Assembly (NCBI RefSeq): GCF_009193295.2
Contig: NZ_CP059973.1
Location: 1,364,001-1,428,000, forward strand
DNA: 64,000 nt
Source: Bacteroides luhongzhouii
Lineage (GTDB): Bacteria > Bacteroidota > Bacteroidia > Bacteroidales > Bacteroidaceae
Direction: 5' to 3'
In this document: positions 43,319 to 53,149 of the stretch, in pieces
How the letters are laid out: every line of letters begins with the position of its first letter
Position numbering within the stretch: the first letter of the stretch is position 1
Translations under genes and position numbers: made by a program
Notes under the pieces: generated by a model
Databases searched by the model: none
Seen by the model: the letters and a program-made list of their open reading frames with translations, nothing else
Told to the model about the DNA's origin: nothing

Positions 43319-43326
43319 TATCTTTG
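43319..43326 (+). promoter_or_regulatory. ruvB: -7 promoter box of ruvB
   Basis: TATCTTTG is an exact TAnnTTTG, 22 bases before the ruvB ATG. No clear -33 element is seen. It is divergent from the SpmAB-like promoter, about 65 bases apart. Confidence 0.55.
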
Positions 43327-43348
43327 TCTCCTACTTTTCAAAAAATAA

Positions 43349-44380
43349 ATGGAACAGGAAGATTTTAACATACGCGAACATCAGCTTACTTCAAAAGAAC
43401 GGGATTTCGAGAATGCACTCCGTCCGTTAAGCTTTGAAGACTTCAGCGGGCAGGACAAGGTGGTGGAAAACCTTCGCATTTTTGTGAAGGCGGCACGCTT
43501 GCGTGGCGAAGCACTCGACCATGTGCTGTTGCATGGCCCTCCCGGATTAGGAAAAACAACTCTTTCAAATATTATCGCCAACGAATTGGGAGTCGGTTTT
43601 AAAGTAACTTCCGGTCCGGTGCTAGATAAACCGGGTGACCTGGCAGGTGTATTGACCAGCCTCGAACCGAACGACGTACTTTTTATTGATGAAATTCATC
43701 GTTTGTCGCCCGTAGTGGAAGAATATCTTTATTCGGCCATGGAAGATTATCGCATCGATATTATGATCGATAAGGGACCTTCGGCACGCAGCATCCAGAT
43801 CGATTTGAATCCTTTCACGCTGGTTGGTGCAACCACGCGTAGCGGTCTGCTGACGGCTCCGCTTCGTGCACGTTTTGGTATTAACCTTCATTTGGAGTAT
43901 TATGACGATGATATTTTGAGTAATATCATCCGCCGTTCTGCATCCATACTGGATGTACCTTGCTCGGTACGTGCAGCATCGGAGATTGCTTCCCGCAGTC
44001 GTGGAACACCCCGTATTGCCAATGCTTTGCTCCGCCGGGTACGTGACTTCGCACAAGTGAAAGGCACCGGTTCTATCGATACGGAGATTGCCCAGTTTGC
44101 GCTGGAAGCATTGAATATCGACAAATACGGGCTGGATGAGATAGACAACAAGATACTCTGTACAATTATAGACAAGTTTAAAGGCGGCCCTGTCGGTATA
44201 ACGACCATTGCTACGGCTTTGGGAGAAGATGCGGGAACCATCGAGGAAGTTTACGAACCTTTCCTGATAAAAGAAGGATTCATGAAACGTACTCCCCGTG
44301 GACGTGAGGTGACCGAACTTGCCTATAAACATTTGGGAAGAAGTCTTTATAACAGTCAGAAAACGCTGTTCAATGACTGA
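43349..44380 (+). CDS. ruvB: Holliday junction branch-migration helicase RuvB
   Basis: The 343-residue AAA+ ATPase drives branch migration with RuvA in recombination and repair. Walker A is [10 protein letters not shown] (about 64-73), Walker [10 protein letters not shown], sensor 1 is in GATTRSG, and the C-terminal winged helix ends with [17 protein letters not shown]. Length is normal. The gene heads a rightward run of five closely spaced genes ending at 50241; ruvA and ruvC are not in the window. Confidence 0.97.
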   Translation: MEQEDFNIREHQLTSKERDFENALRPLSFEDFSGQDKVVENLRIFVKAARLRGEALDHVLLHGPPGLGKTTLSNIIANELGVGFKVTSGPVLDKPGDLAGVLTSLEPNDVLFIDEIHRLSPVVEEYLYSAMEDYRIDIMIDKGPSARSIQIDLNPFTLVGATTRSGLLTAPLRARFGINLHLEYYDDDILSNIIRRSASILDVPCSVRAASEIASRSRGTPRIANALLRRVRDFAQVKGTGSIDTEIAQFALEALNIDKYGLDEIDNKILCTIIDKFKGGPVGITTIATALGEDAGTIEEVYEPFLIKEGFMKRTPRGREVTELAYKHLGRSLYNSQKTLFND

Positions 44381-44418
44381 TGCAAACGGTATAAAAGAAC
44401 TTTATAAAGGATAGTTGG

Positions 44419-45195
44419 ATGATGAAGCAATGGACTACTTTATTTGTTTTTCTCTTTTTGAGCCTTTCTCTATCGGCTCAACAGGGATATGGAAGAGATA
44501 TTTTTGTTTCTTCTAAAGGAGATTCCTTACCTTACCGGATGATTCACCCCGAATCGGTGAAACCGGGTGAGAAGTACCCCCTCGTGCTGTTTTTGCATGG
44601 AGCCGGCGAACGGGGAAATGATAATGAGAAGCAATTGACTCATGGCGGGCAGATGTTTCTTAATCCGGTCAATCAAGAAAAGTATCCTGCTTTTGTTCTG
44701 ATTCCGCAGTGTCCGACAGATGGTTACTGGGCTTATACGGAACGTCCGAAGTCTTTTATACCTGCTGAAATGCCGGTAGGACAGGAGATTAGTCCTATAT
44801 TACAAACACTCAAACAGTTGCTCGATTCTTATCTGGTGATGCCCGAAGTGGACACGCAACGGGTTTATATTATCGGCCTTTCAATGGGAGCGATGGGAAC
44901 GTATGATTTAGTAATACGCTATCCGGAGATTTTTGCTGCTGCAATTCCTATCTGCGGTATAGTCAATCCGAGCCGGTTGTCGGCTGCCAAGGATGTGAAG
45001 TTCCGTATCTTTCATGGAGACGCGGATGACGTCGTTCCGGTGAAAGGTTCTCGCGAAGCATATAAAGCATTGAAAGCTGCCGGTGCAGATGTGGAATATA
45101 TTGAATTTCCCGGTTGTAATCATGGAAGCTGGAATCCGGCTTTCAATTATCCCGGATTTATGGATTGGTTGTTCAAGCAAAAGAAGAAACGTTGA
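44419..45195 (+). CDS. exported alpha/beta hydrolase (esterase/prolyl oligopeptidase fold)
   Basis: The 258-residue protein has a signal peptide (to LSAQ, about 21). The oxyanion region LVLFLHGAGERGND is followed by the nucleophile in IIGLSMGAMG, the acid in HGDADDVVP and the His in PGCNHGSW. The architecture matches phospholipase/carboxylesterase or feruloyl-esterase-like exported hydrolases common in Bacteroides. The substrate is unknown. It follows ruvB by 38 bases and precedes the flippase by 30, but no functional link is evident. Confidence 0.83.
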   Translation: MMKQWTTLFVFLFLSLSLSAQQGYGRDIFVSSKGDSLPYRMIHPESVKPGEKYPLVLFLHGAGERGNDNEKQLTHGGQMFLNPVNQEKYPAFVLIPQCPTDGYWAYTERPKSFIPAEMPVGQEISPILQTLKQLLDSYLVMPEVDTQRVYIIGLSMGAMGTYDLVIRYPEIFAAAIPICGIVNPSRLSAAKDVKFRIFHGDADDVVPVKGSREAYKALKAAGADVEYIEFPGCNHGSWNPAFNYPGFMDWLFKQKKKR

Positions 45196-45225
45196 ACCAA
45201 TCTGAATGATAATTACTAATAAAAC

Positions 45226-46722
45226 ATGGCTGGACTAAAATCATTAGCTAAAGATACTGCAATTTATGGGCTGAGTAGTATTGTCGGACGATTCCTTAAC
45301 TACATGCTGGTACCCCTGTATACAGCCGTATTGCCGGCTGTCACCGGAGGTTATGGAGTGGTGTCAAACGTGTATGCGTTTACAGCCCTGATGCTCGTAC
45401 TGCTTACGTTCGGTATGGAAACGGGATTCTTCCGTTTCGCCAATAAATCGGGGGAAGATCCGATGAAAGTATATGCCAACTCCCTATTGTCAGTGGGAGG
45501 CGTATCTTTGATTTTCGTTCTCCTTTGCCTGTTGTTCCTGCAACCGATTTCCAATTTGCTGGATTATGGCGATCATCCGGAATTTATAGCGATGATGGCT
45601 GTTGTGGTAGCTTTAGATTCTTTTCAATGCATTCCTTTTGCCTATTTGCGATACAAGAAACGTCCTGTCAAGTTTGCGGCTATCAAACTGCTCTCTATCA
45701 TTGGCGGCATCGGTTTGAATCTGTTTTTCCTGTTGGTGTGTCCGTGGCTGAATGTACATTGTCCGGCAACCGTCTCTTGGTTTTATGATCCGGACTATCT
45801 GGTGGGATATATCTTCATTAGCAACCTGATAATTTCGGTTGTTCAGATGTTCTTCTTTATTCCCGAACTGACAGGATTTGCTTATAAGTTGGACCGGGTG
45901 TTGCTGAAGCGAATGGTAGTATACTCTTTTCCGGTATTAATCTTAGGTTTGGTAGGTATTCTGAATCAGACTGTAGACAAGATGATCTATCCGTTTCTCT
46001 TTGAAGATCGACAGGAAGGGTTGGTACAACTGGGTATCTATGCGGCAACCAGTAAAATAGCGATGGTGATGGCCATGTTTACACAGGCTTTCCGTTACGC
46101 TTACGAACCGTTTGTATTTGGCAAAGACCGCGAGGGGGATAACCGGAAAATGTATGCGGCTGCGATGAAATATTTTCTTATATTCTCGTTGCTGGCTTTC
46201 CTTGCTGTAATGTTCTACCTCGATTTGCTGCGTTACCTCGTGGCAAAAGGTTACTGGGAAGGTCTTGGAGTAGTAGCTATTGTGATGCTTGCAGAAATCT
46301 GTAAAGGGATCTATTTTAATCTGTCCTTTTGGTATAAACTGACGGATAAGACCTATTGGGGAGCTTACTTCTCGGTGATCGGCTGTGTCATTATTGTTGT
46401 ATTGAACATATTATTTGTGCCGGTTTACGGCTATCTTGCTTCGGCATGGGCTTCTGTTGCAGGATATGCGGTAATCTTGCTGTTATCCTACTGGATAGGA
46501 CAGAAAGAATACCCGATTCGTTATGATTTGAAAAGCCTCGGGCTTTATGTTCTGCTGGCAGCGGCACTCTACGTTATTGGAGAACAGGTGCCTATCTCTA
46601 ATCTAGTGCTTCGTCTCGCTTTCCGTACCGTACTCTTATTGCTATTTATAGCTTATATTATCAAGAAGGATTTACCATTGAGTCAGATTCCTGTTATTAA
46701 TCGCTTTATAAAGAAGAAATAA
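45226..46722 (+). CDS. polysaccharide export flippase (Wzx/MVF-like)
   Basis: The 498-residue membrane protein has about 12-14 hydrophobic segments. It opens with LAKDTAIYGLSSIVGRFLNYMLVPLY, the typical N-terminus of oligosaccharide flippases in the MATE/MVF superfamily. It probably moves lipid-linked sugars across the inner membrane. No glycosyltransferases are nearby, so it may be the single-copy housekeeping member that Bacteroidota keep outside capsule loci. It lies 2 bases before the DUF389 gene. Confidence 0.85.
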   Translation: MAGLKSLAKDTAIYGLSSIVGRFLNYMLVPLYTAVLPAVTGGYGVVSNVYAFTALMLVLLTFGMETGFFRFANKSGEDPMKVYANSLLSVGGVSLIFVLLCLLFLQPISNLLDYGDHPEFIAMMAVVVALDSFQCIPFAYLRYKKRPVKFAAIKLLSIIGGIGLNLFFLLVCPWLNVHCPATVSWFYDPDYLVGYIFISNLIISVVQMFFFIPELTGFAYKLDRVLLKRMVVYSFPVLILGLVGILNQTVDKMIYPFLFEDRQEGLVQLGIYAATSKIAMVMAMFTQAFRYAYEPFVFGKDREGDNRKMYAAAMKYFLIFSLLAFLAVMFYLDLLRYLVAKGYWEGLGVVAIVMLAEICKGIYFNLSFWYKLTDKTYWGAYFSVIGCVIIVVLNILFVPVYGYLASAWASVAGYAVILLLSYWIGQKEYPIRYDLKSLGLYVLLAAALYVIGEQVPISNLVLRLAFRTVLLLLFIAYIIKKDLPLSQIPVINRFIKKK

Positions 46723-46724
46723 CT

Positions 46725-48080
46725 ATGAAGACAGATGAACGTAATAAGTTTGCTATCAAGTCCTTTCTGGGAGAATATCTGGACTTGAAAAAAGACAAGG
46801 ATAACGAACTGGCCACCGTAGATTCTATCCGTAAAGGTGTAGAGTTCAAAGGTGCCAATTTATGGATCCTGATTTTTGCCATCTTTATGGCATCACTCGG
46901 ATTGAATGTAAACTCTACCGCAGTAATTATCGGTGCCATGTTGATTTCTCCGCTGATGGGGCCTATTATGGGAGTAGGACTCTCTGTCGGACTGAACGAT
47001 TTCGAATTAATGAAGCGCTCTTTAAAGAGCTTTCTCATAACGACCGCTTTCAGTGTGACAACGGCTACTATCTTCTTCCTTCTTGCTCCTATTGCCGGTT
47101 CACAGTCAGAGCTGCTGGCACGTACATCGCCCACTATTTATGATGTATTCATCGCGCTTTTTGGTGGTTTGGCAGGCGTGGTAGCTCTCTCTACCAAGGA
47201 AAAAGGAAATGTGATTCCGGGTGTTGCCATTGCTACTGCATTGATGCCACCGCTTTGCACGGCCGGTTACGGATTGGCTTCCGGTAATCTTATTTATTTC
47301 CTGGGTGCTTTTTATCTTTACTTCATCAACTCTGTTTTTATTAGTCTGGCTACTTTCCTTGGGGTTCGTGTGATGCATTTCCAACGGAAAGAGTTTGTAG
47401 ATAAAACCCGTGAGAAGACCGTACGTAAATACATCGTTCTGATTGTGGTGCTTACCATGTGTCCGGCTGTTTATCTGACATTTGGAATTATAAAAAGCAC
47501 TTTCTATGAGGCGGCAGCCAATCGTTTTATTAGCGATCAGTTGAGCTTTGAAAATACACAGGTACTTGATAAAAAGATCAGCTATGAACATAAAGAAGTG
47601 CGGGTTGTTTTGATTGGTCCTGAAGTGCCCGATGCTTCGATTTCTATTGCTCGTAGCAAGATGAAAGAATATAAGTTGGAAGATACGAAGCTGGTTGTAT
47701 TGCAAGGGATGAACAATGAAGCGGTAGATGTGACTTCTATCCGTGCCATGGTCATGGAAGACTTCTACAAAAACAGCGAGCAGCGACTTCAGCAACAAGC
47801 GGTGAAGATTTCCCAACTGGAGACAACGCTGGAGCAATACAGAACATACGATGCAATGAGTCGTAGATTAGTGCCCGAACTGAAAGTGCTTTACCCTTCC
47901 ATCACTACGCTCTCCATTGCTCATTCGCTCGAAGTACGGGTTGACTCGATGAAGACCGATACGGTAACATTGGCTGTTTTGAAATTCGACAGACATCCGT
48001 CTGCTGCCGAGAAACAGAAAATCAGCGAATGGCTGAAAGCCCGTGTAGGTACGAAAAAGTTGAGGCTGATTACCGAATAA
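46725..48080 (+). CDS. DUF389 membrane protein
   Basis: The 451-residue protein carries the DUF389 core: NSTAVIIGAMLISPLMGPIM, SELLARTSPTIYDVFIAL and GVAIATALMPPLCTAGYGLA, with about six membrane spans in residues 40-260. A soluble C-terminal region of about 200 residues includes a coiled-coil-like segment near 340-370 (SEQRLQQQAVKISQLETTLEQY, abbreviated). The function of the family is unknown; transport or mechanosensing has been suggested. It is translationally close to the flippase (2-base gap). Confidence 0.87.
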   Translation: MKTDERNKFAIKSFLGEYLDLKKDKDNELATVDSIRKGVEFKGANLWILIFAIFMASLGLNVNSTAVIIGAMLISPLMGPIMGVGLSVGLNDFELMKRSLKSFLITTAFSVTTATIFFLLAPIAGSQSELLARTSPTIYDVFIALFGGLAGVVALSTKEKGNVIPGVAIATALMPPLCTAGYGLASGNLIYFLGAFYLYFINSVFISLATFLGVRVMHFQRKEFVDKTREKTVRKYIVLIVVLTMCPAVYLTFGIIKSTFYEAAANRFISDQLSFENTQVLDKKISYEHKEVRVVLIGPEVPDASISIARSKMKEYKLEDTKLVVLQGMNNEAVDVTSIRAMVMEDFYKNSEQRLQQQAVKISQLETTLEQYRTYDAMSRRLVPELKVLYPSITTLSIAHSLEVRVDSMKTDTVTLAVLKFDRHPSAAEKQKISEWLKARVGTKKLRLITE

Positions 48081-48099
48081 TGAATCTAAAAATAGCAAT

Positions 48100-50241
48100 A
48101 TGAAATTCAGACTAACCGTCTTGATAGTCTTTTCCTTCTGTCTGTCGAATGTATTTGCCGATGAGGGAATGTGGCTACTGGGAAATCTCCGCAAGAACAA
48201 ACAGACAGACCGGGTAATGAAAGAACTTGGTTTGCGGATGCCTGTGAATAAAATATATAATCCGAAGAAACCCTCTCTTTCAGATGCTGTTGTCAGCTTT
48301 GGAGGTTTCTGTTCGGGAGTGGTGGTTTCCGAAGACGGTCTGGTATTTACCAATCATCATTGTGGTTTTAGCAGTATCCAGCAACACTCTTCTGTGGAAC
48401 ATGATTATCTGAAAGATGGTTTTTTTGCACATAGCCTTGACGAAGAGCTGCCGAATCCGGAGTTGTATGTCCGTTTTCTGCTTCGTACGGAAGACGTTAC
48501 CAAACGGGTATTGTCTGCCGCCCGTCATGCTAAAACGGAAACAGAACGCCGTGTAGCTGTCGATTCGATCATGAATGTAATCGGTATGGAAGTTTCCGAA
48601 AAAGATTCTACGCTGACCGGTATCGTAGATGCCTATTATGCAGGTAATGAATTCTGGCTTTCCGTTTATCGTGATTATAACGATGTTCGTTTAGTCTTTG
48701 CACCTCCTTCTTCTGTCGGGAAGTTCGGATGGGATACGGACAATTGGATGTGGCCGCGGCATACGGGCGATTTCAGTGTATTTCGTATCTATGCCAATAC
48801 GAAGAATGGTCCGGCCGATTATTCTCCTGACAACGTCCCTTATCACCCTGAATATGTAGCACCCATCTCATTGGATGGATACAAAGAAGGTTCTTTCTGT
48901 ATGACACTTGGTTATCCGGGAAGTACGGAACGGTATCTTTCTTCGTATGGTATCGAAGAGATGATGAATGGAATCAACCAGGCAATGATTGATGTGCGGG
49001 GAGTAAAACAAACGGTTTGGAAACGGGAGATGGATCGTCGTCCGGATATTCGTATCAAGTATGCTTCAAAATACGATGAAAGCTCCAATTATTGGAAGAA
49101 TAGCATCGGAACAAACAAAGCTATCAAGCATCTGAAGGTATTGGAAAAGAAACGGGCGGCTGAAGCAGCCCTTCGTGACTGGATTCAGTCTCATCCGGAA
49201 GAAAGAGAGAGACTGATTCGTTTATTTTCTTCTTTGGAGTTGAGTTATAGTAATCGCCGGGAAACAAATCGTGCGTTGGCTTATTTCGGCGAATCGTTTA
49301 TCAATGGTCCCGAATTGGTGCAGCTTGCTCTTGAAATTCTCAATTTCGACTTTGAGGCCGAGGAGAAGCTGGTGATTACCCGCATGAAGAAGCTATTGGA
49401 GAAATATGATAATCTCGATCTTTCCATTGATAAGGAGGTTTTTGCTGCCATGCTCAAAGAGTATCAGTTGAAAGTGGATAAGAAGTATCTGCCTGCTATG
49501 TATGAAAAGATTGATACGCTCTATAACGGGAATATTCAGGCTTATGTGGACTCTTTGTATGCAACTTCCTGTATAACATCCCCTAAGGGTTTAAAACGTT
49601 TTCTGGAACGGGATACTACGTATAATCTGATAGAGGATCCGGCTGTTTCTTTGAGTCTGGATCTGATCGTGAAGTATTATGAGATGAATCAGAGTATTTC
49701 CGAAGCTTCCGAGCAGATAGAGCAAGGGGAACGCTTGTTCAACGCTGCCATGCGCCGTATGTATGCCGATCGGAATTTTTATCCGGATGCCAATTCCACC
49801 ATGCGGCTTAGTTTCGGAACAGTTGGGGGATATACTCCCTTTGATGGAGCCACTTACGATTATTATACCACTGTGAAAGGCATCTTTGAGAAGGTGAAGG
49901 AACATGCGGGTGATATTGACTTTGCCGTCCAGCCAGAGTTGTTGAGTTTGCTTTCTTCCGGTGATTTCGGAAGATATGCCAATGCACAGGGAGATATGAA
50001 TGTTTGTTTTATTTCTAATAATGATATTACAGGCGGTAATTCCGGCAGTGCCATGTTTAATGCCAAGGGAGAATTGCTTGGGCTGGCTTTCGATGGTAAC
50101 TGGGAAGCAATGAGCAGTGATATCGTATTTGAACCTGACTTGCAGCGTTGCATCGGAGTAGATGTGCGGTATATGCTCTTTATTATGGAGAAATACGGTA
50201 AGGCGGGCAATCTTGTTCAGGAGTTGAAGATAGCCCGATGA
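48100..50241 (+). CDS. S46 dipeptidyl peptidase, DPP7-type
   Basis: The 713-residue exported enzyme belongs to family S46, which removes dipeptides from N-termini in the periplasm of asaccharolytic and gut Bacteroidota. The His is in TNHHCGF (86-87), the Asp in WPRHTGDFSVF (Asp224) and the nucleophile is Ser648 in TGGNSGSAMF. Eighteen residues after the Ser lies Gly666 (LAFDGNW). In characterised enzymes Gly at this point marks DPP7 (hydrophobic P1), whereas Arg marks DPP11 (Asp/Glu P1). It therefore should release dipeptides with hydrophobic second residues. It follows the DUF389 gene by 19 bases. Confidence 0.92.
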   Translation: MKFRLTVLIVFSFCLSNVFADEGMWLLGNLRKNKQTDRVMKELGLRMPVNKIYNPKKPSLSDAVVSFGGFCSGVVVSEDGLVFTNHHCGFSSIQQHSSVEHDYLKDGFFAHSLDEELPNPELYVRFLLRTEDVTKRVLSAARHAKTETERRVAVDSIMNVIGMEVSEKDSTLTGIVDAYYAGNEFWLSVYRDYNDVRLVFAPPSSVGKFGWDTDNWMWPRHTGDFSVFRIYANTKNGPADYSPDNVPYHPEYVAPISLDGYKEGSFCMTLGYPGSTERYLSSYGIEEMMNGINQAMIDVRGVKQTVWKREMDRRPDIRIKYASKYDESSNYWKNSIGTNKAIKHLKVLEKKRAAEAALRDWIQSHPEERERLIRLFSSLELSYSNRRETNRALAYFGESFINGPELVQLALEILNFDFEAEEKLVITRMKKLLEKYDNLDLSIDKEVFAAMLKEYQLKVDKKYLPAMYEKIDTLYNGNIQAYVDSLYATSCITSPKGLKRFLERDTTYNLIEDPAVSLSLDLIVKYYEMNQSISEASEQIEQGERLFNAAMRRMYADRNFYPDANSTMRLSFGTVGGYTPFDGATYDYYTTVKGIFEKVKEHAGDIDFAVQPELLSLLSSGDFGRYANAQGDMNVCFISNNDITGGNSGSAMFNAKGELLGLAFDGNWEAMSSDIVFEPDLQRCIGVDVRYMLFIMEKYGKAGNLVQELKIAR

Positions 50242-50379
50242 AGTAAATAATCCGATAAAGCATTTATCTGCTAACCGACCACTTTATATTCATAATTGAG
50301 TATGCAATTTTTCGTAATTTAGCCCACGATACAATATAACATCCGATTGAAAGAAAATACAAATTAATTTTTTGATAAA

Positions 50380-53028
50380 ATGAAACGATTGACATTATTA
50401 CCGGGACTACTATTTTTGATGCTGCAAGCAGCATTTTCGCAGGAATCAGGCAGCTGCAAACCAGTGAACTTAGTTTGTGATTATTTGGTGAATCCTTTGG
50501 GAATAGATAATCCTGCTCCCCGGCTTTCATGGATGTTGAATGATACTAGGAAAGGGGCACGGCAGACGGCTTATCAAGTCACCGTAGACAAAGACTCTCT
50601 TGAATTGGTCGCAGGAAAAGGAAACGCTTGGGATTCGGGTAAAAAAGACTCCGAACAGATGCTGATTACTTATTCCGGACAGGAACTTCGTCCTTTTACC
50701 AAGTATTATTGGAGAGTAAATGTTTGGGATAAGGATGGAGTTAAATCTTCTTCGGATATTAATAGTTTCGAGACGGGCATGATGGGGATGGAGCACTGGC
50801 AAGGGACTTGGATTGGAGATAACAGAGATATTAATTATCGTCCGGCTCCCTATTTCCGGAAGGTGTTTGATGCAAAGAAGAAGGTTCGGTCTGCAAGAGC
50901 ATATATTGCTGTAGCAGGCTTGTATGAACTGTATATAAATGGTGAGAAGATTGGAAATCATCGCTTGGACCCGCTATATACCCGGTTTGACCGGCGTAAC
51001 TTCTACATCACTTATGATGTTACTTCCCAAATACAAAAAGGGAAAAATGCGATTGGAGTATTGCTGGGTAATGGATGGTATAATCATCAGTCAATGGCTG
51101 TGTGGGACTTCCATCGTGCACCATGGCGCAATCGGCCGGCTTTCTGTATGGATATGCGGATTACTTATGAAGACGGTTCTGTTGAGGTTGTTTCTACGGA
51201 GCGAGACTGGAAAACTTCATCAGGAGCGTTGATATTCAATAGCATTTATACAGCCGAACATTACGATGCCCGTCTGGAACAGAAGGGCTGGAACACTGTC
51301 AACTTCGATGATTCCAAATGGAATGGAGTAGGATATAGGGCTGTTCCTTCACAGAATGTAGTGTCTCAGCAAGTGCAGCCGATCCGTGCAGTAGAAACGA
51401 TACCCGTAAAGACGTGGAAGAAGCTTAACGACACGACGTATGTATTCGATTTTGCCCGTAATATAGCAGGAGTCACCCGCATCAAAGTGGCCGGAGAAGA
51501 AGGAACTGTGCTGAGGCTGAAACATGGCGAACGGTTGTATGATAACGGACGAGTGAATACGTCGAATATCGATGTGTATCATCGTCCTGTTGATGATTCC
51601 GATCCTTTTCAAACGGATATGCTGGTTTTGAGTGGAAAGGGAGAGGATGAATTTATGGCACGATTCAATTATAAAGGTTTCAGATACGTGGAAGTGACAA
51701 GCACTAAACCTGTTATGTTGAATGAGAATAGTCTGAATGCTTATTTTGTGCATAGTGATGTTCCGCAAAAAGGAGAGATTCATACTTCGAATGCGCTTAT
51801 CAATCGCCTTTGGTGGGCTACGAATAATGCCTATTTATCTAATTTGATGGGTTATCCTACCGACTGTCCCCAACGTGAAAAAAATGGATGGACCGGTGAC
51901 GGTCATTTTGCTATTGAAACGGCATTGTACAATTATGACGGTATCACCGTCTATGAGAAATGGCTTGCCGACCATAGAGACGAGCAACAGCCTAATGGCG
52001 TACTTCCCGATATTATCCCTACAGGAGGTTGGGGATATGGCACAGATAATGGCTTGGATTGGACAAGTACTATTGCCATCATTCCATGGAATATTTATAT
52101 GTTTTATGGTGATAATAAACTGTTGGCGGACTGCTATGAGAATATAAAGCGATATGTAGACTATGTGGATCGTACCAGCCCGACCGGATTAACTTCATGG
52201 GGAAGAGGCGACTGGGTGCCCGTAAAGTCACATTCTTCGAAAGAACTGACTTCTTCTGTCTATTTCTATGTAGATACTAAGATACTTGCCAATGCTGCAA
52301 AGATGTTTAATAAGACGGAAGACTATGAATATTATTCTGCTCTTGCCAACAAAATAAAGAACGCAATTAATGATAAGTTTCTGAATAGAGAAACAGGCAT
52401 TTATGGTAGCGGAGTTCAGACAGAACAGAGTGTTCCCTTGCAATGGGGGATCGTTCCCGAAGAGTTAAAGAGAAAAGTTGCCCGGAATCTGGCCAAGCAG
52501 GTAGAAGCTGCGGGTTTTCACTTGGATGTAGGTGTGTTGGGTGCAAAAGCTATATTGAACGCGTTAAGTGAGAATGGTGAAGCCGAAACAGCTTATAAAT
52601 TGGCTGCACAAGACACTTATCCGTCATGGGGCTGTTGGATTGCCAATGGTGCTACCACATTATTGGAGAACTGGGATTTGAATGCTACGCGCGACATCTC
52701 GGACAATCACATGATGTTCGGTGAAATTGGCGGGTGGTTCTATAAAGGATTGGGCGGAATCTTCCCCGACCCCGAGAATCCCGGATTCAAGCATATTCTC
52801 CTTCGCCCTAATTTCCCCAGTGAATTAAAAGAGTTTGAAGCCAAACATCAGTCGCCTTATGGAGAAATTTGTTCTAAATGGGAACGTAAAAAGAATCGTA
52901 TTATCTATCATGTAACTGTCCCGGCAAATAGCACTGCTACATTTTATGCACCCGACAATGTGAAGGGAGAGCGTGTAGTAAACTTGGAAGCGGGAGAGCA
53001 TATAATGGAATTGAATTTAAAACATTGA
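50380..53028 (+). CDS. GH78 alpha-L-rhamnosidase
   Basis: The 882-residue protein has a signal peptide (to about AAFSQ). N-terminal beta domains follow (RLSWMLNDTRKGARQTAYQV, then WIGDNRDINYRPAPYFRK). The catalytic (alpha/alpha)6 barrel contains the GH78 signature DCPQREKNGWTGDGH near 500, which supplies catalytic carboxylates, and a C-terminal beta domain closes the protein. It should remove terminal alpha-L-rhamnose from plant or microbial glycans or glycosides. No other sugar genes are adjacent, so it is an isolated enzyme with its own transcription unit and terminator. Confidence 0.92.
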   Translation: MKRLTLLPGLLFLMLQAAFSQESGSCKPVNLVCDYLVNPLGIDNPAPRLSWMLNDTRKGARQTAYQVTVDKDSLELVAGKGNAWDSGKKDSEQMLITYSGQELRPFTKYYWRVNVWDKDGVKSSSDINSFETGMMGMEHWQGTWIGDNRDINYRPAPYFRKVFDAKKKVRSARAYIAVAGLYELYINGEKIGNHRLDPLYTRFDRRNFYITYDVTSQIQKGKNAIGVLLGNGWYNHQSMAVWDFHRAPWRNRPAFCMDMRITYEDGSVEVVSTERDWKTSSGALIFNSIYTAEHYDARLEQKGWNTVNFDDSKWNGVGYRAVPSQNVVSQQVQPIRAVETIPVKTWKKLNDTTYVFDFARNIAGVTRIKVAGEEGTVLRLKHGERLYDNGRVNTSNIDVYHRPVDDSDPFQTDMLVLSGKGEDEFMARFNYKGFRYVEVTSTKPVMLNENSLNAYFVHSDVPQKGEIHTSNALINRLWWATNNAYLSNLMGYPTDCPQREKNGWTGDGHFAIETALYNYDGITVYEKWLADHRDEQQPNGVLPDIIPTGGWGYGTDNGLDWTSTIAIIPWNIYMFYGDNKLLADCYENIKRYVDYVDRTSPTGLTSWGRGDWVPVKSHSSKELTSSVYFYVDTKILANAAKMFNKTEDYEYYSALANKIKNAINDKFLNRETGIYGSGVQTEQSVPLQWGIVPEELKRKVARNLAKQVEAAGFHLDVGVLGAKAILNALSENGEAETAYKLAAQDTYPSWGCWIANGATTLLENWDLNATRDISDNHMMFGEIGGWFYKGLGGIFPDPENPGFKHILLRPNFPSELKEFEAKHQSPYGEICSKWERKKNRIIYHVTVPANSTATFYAPDNVKGERVVNLEAGEHIMELNLKH

Positions 53029-53093
53029 TTAAGGTTGTGGAATATTATCGAAAATAAGAGATTTACATTTATGTAATATTTACTAAATAGAAA

Positions 53094-53131
53094 GGCAACT
53101 AATCTGTGAAAATTAGTTGCCTTTGTTTTTT
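53094..53131 (+). terminator. terminator after the rhamnosidase gene
   Basis: GGCAACTAAT pairs perfectly with ATTAGTTGCC around an 8-base loop. A T-rich tail (TTTGTTTTTTATTT) follows on the plus strand. It separates this gene from the convergent helicase gene, which stops at 53150. Confidence 0.88.
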
Positions 53132-53149
53132 ATTTAAATGAATTTCTTT

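Noticed and set aside
43622..44332. 236-codon frame opposite ruvB
   Set aside because: It lies wholly antisense to a clear ruvB gene. The sequence is a shadow of conserved ruvB codons with no family resemblance.
47106..47837. 243-codon frame opposite the DUF389 gene
   Set aside because: It is fully inside DUF389 on the other strand, has no promoter or ribosome-binding site, and its His/Asn/Gln-rich composition is typical of antisense frames.
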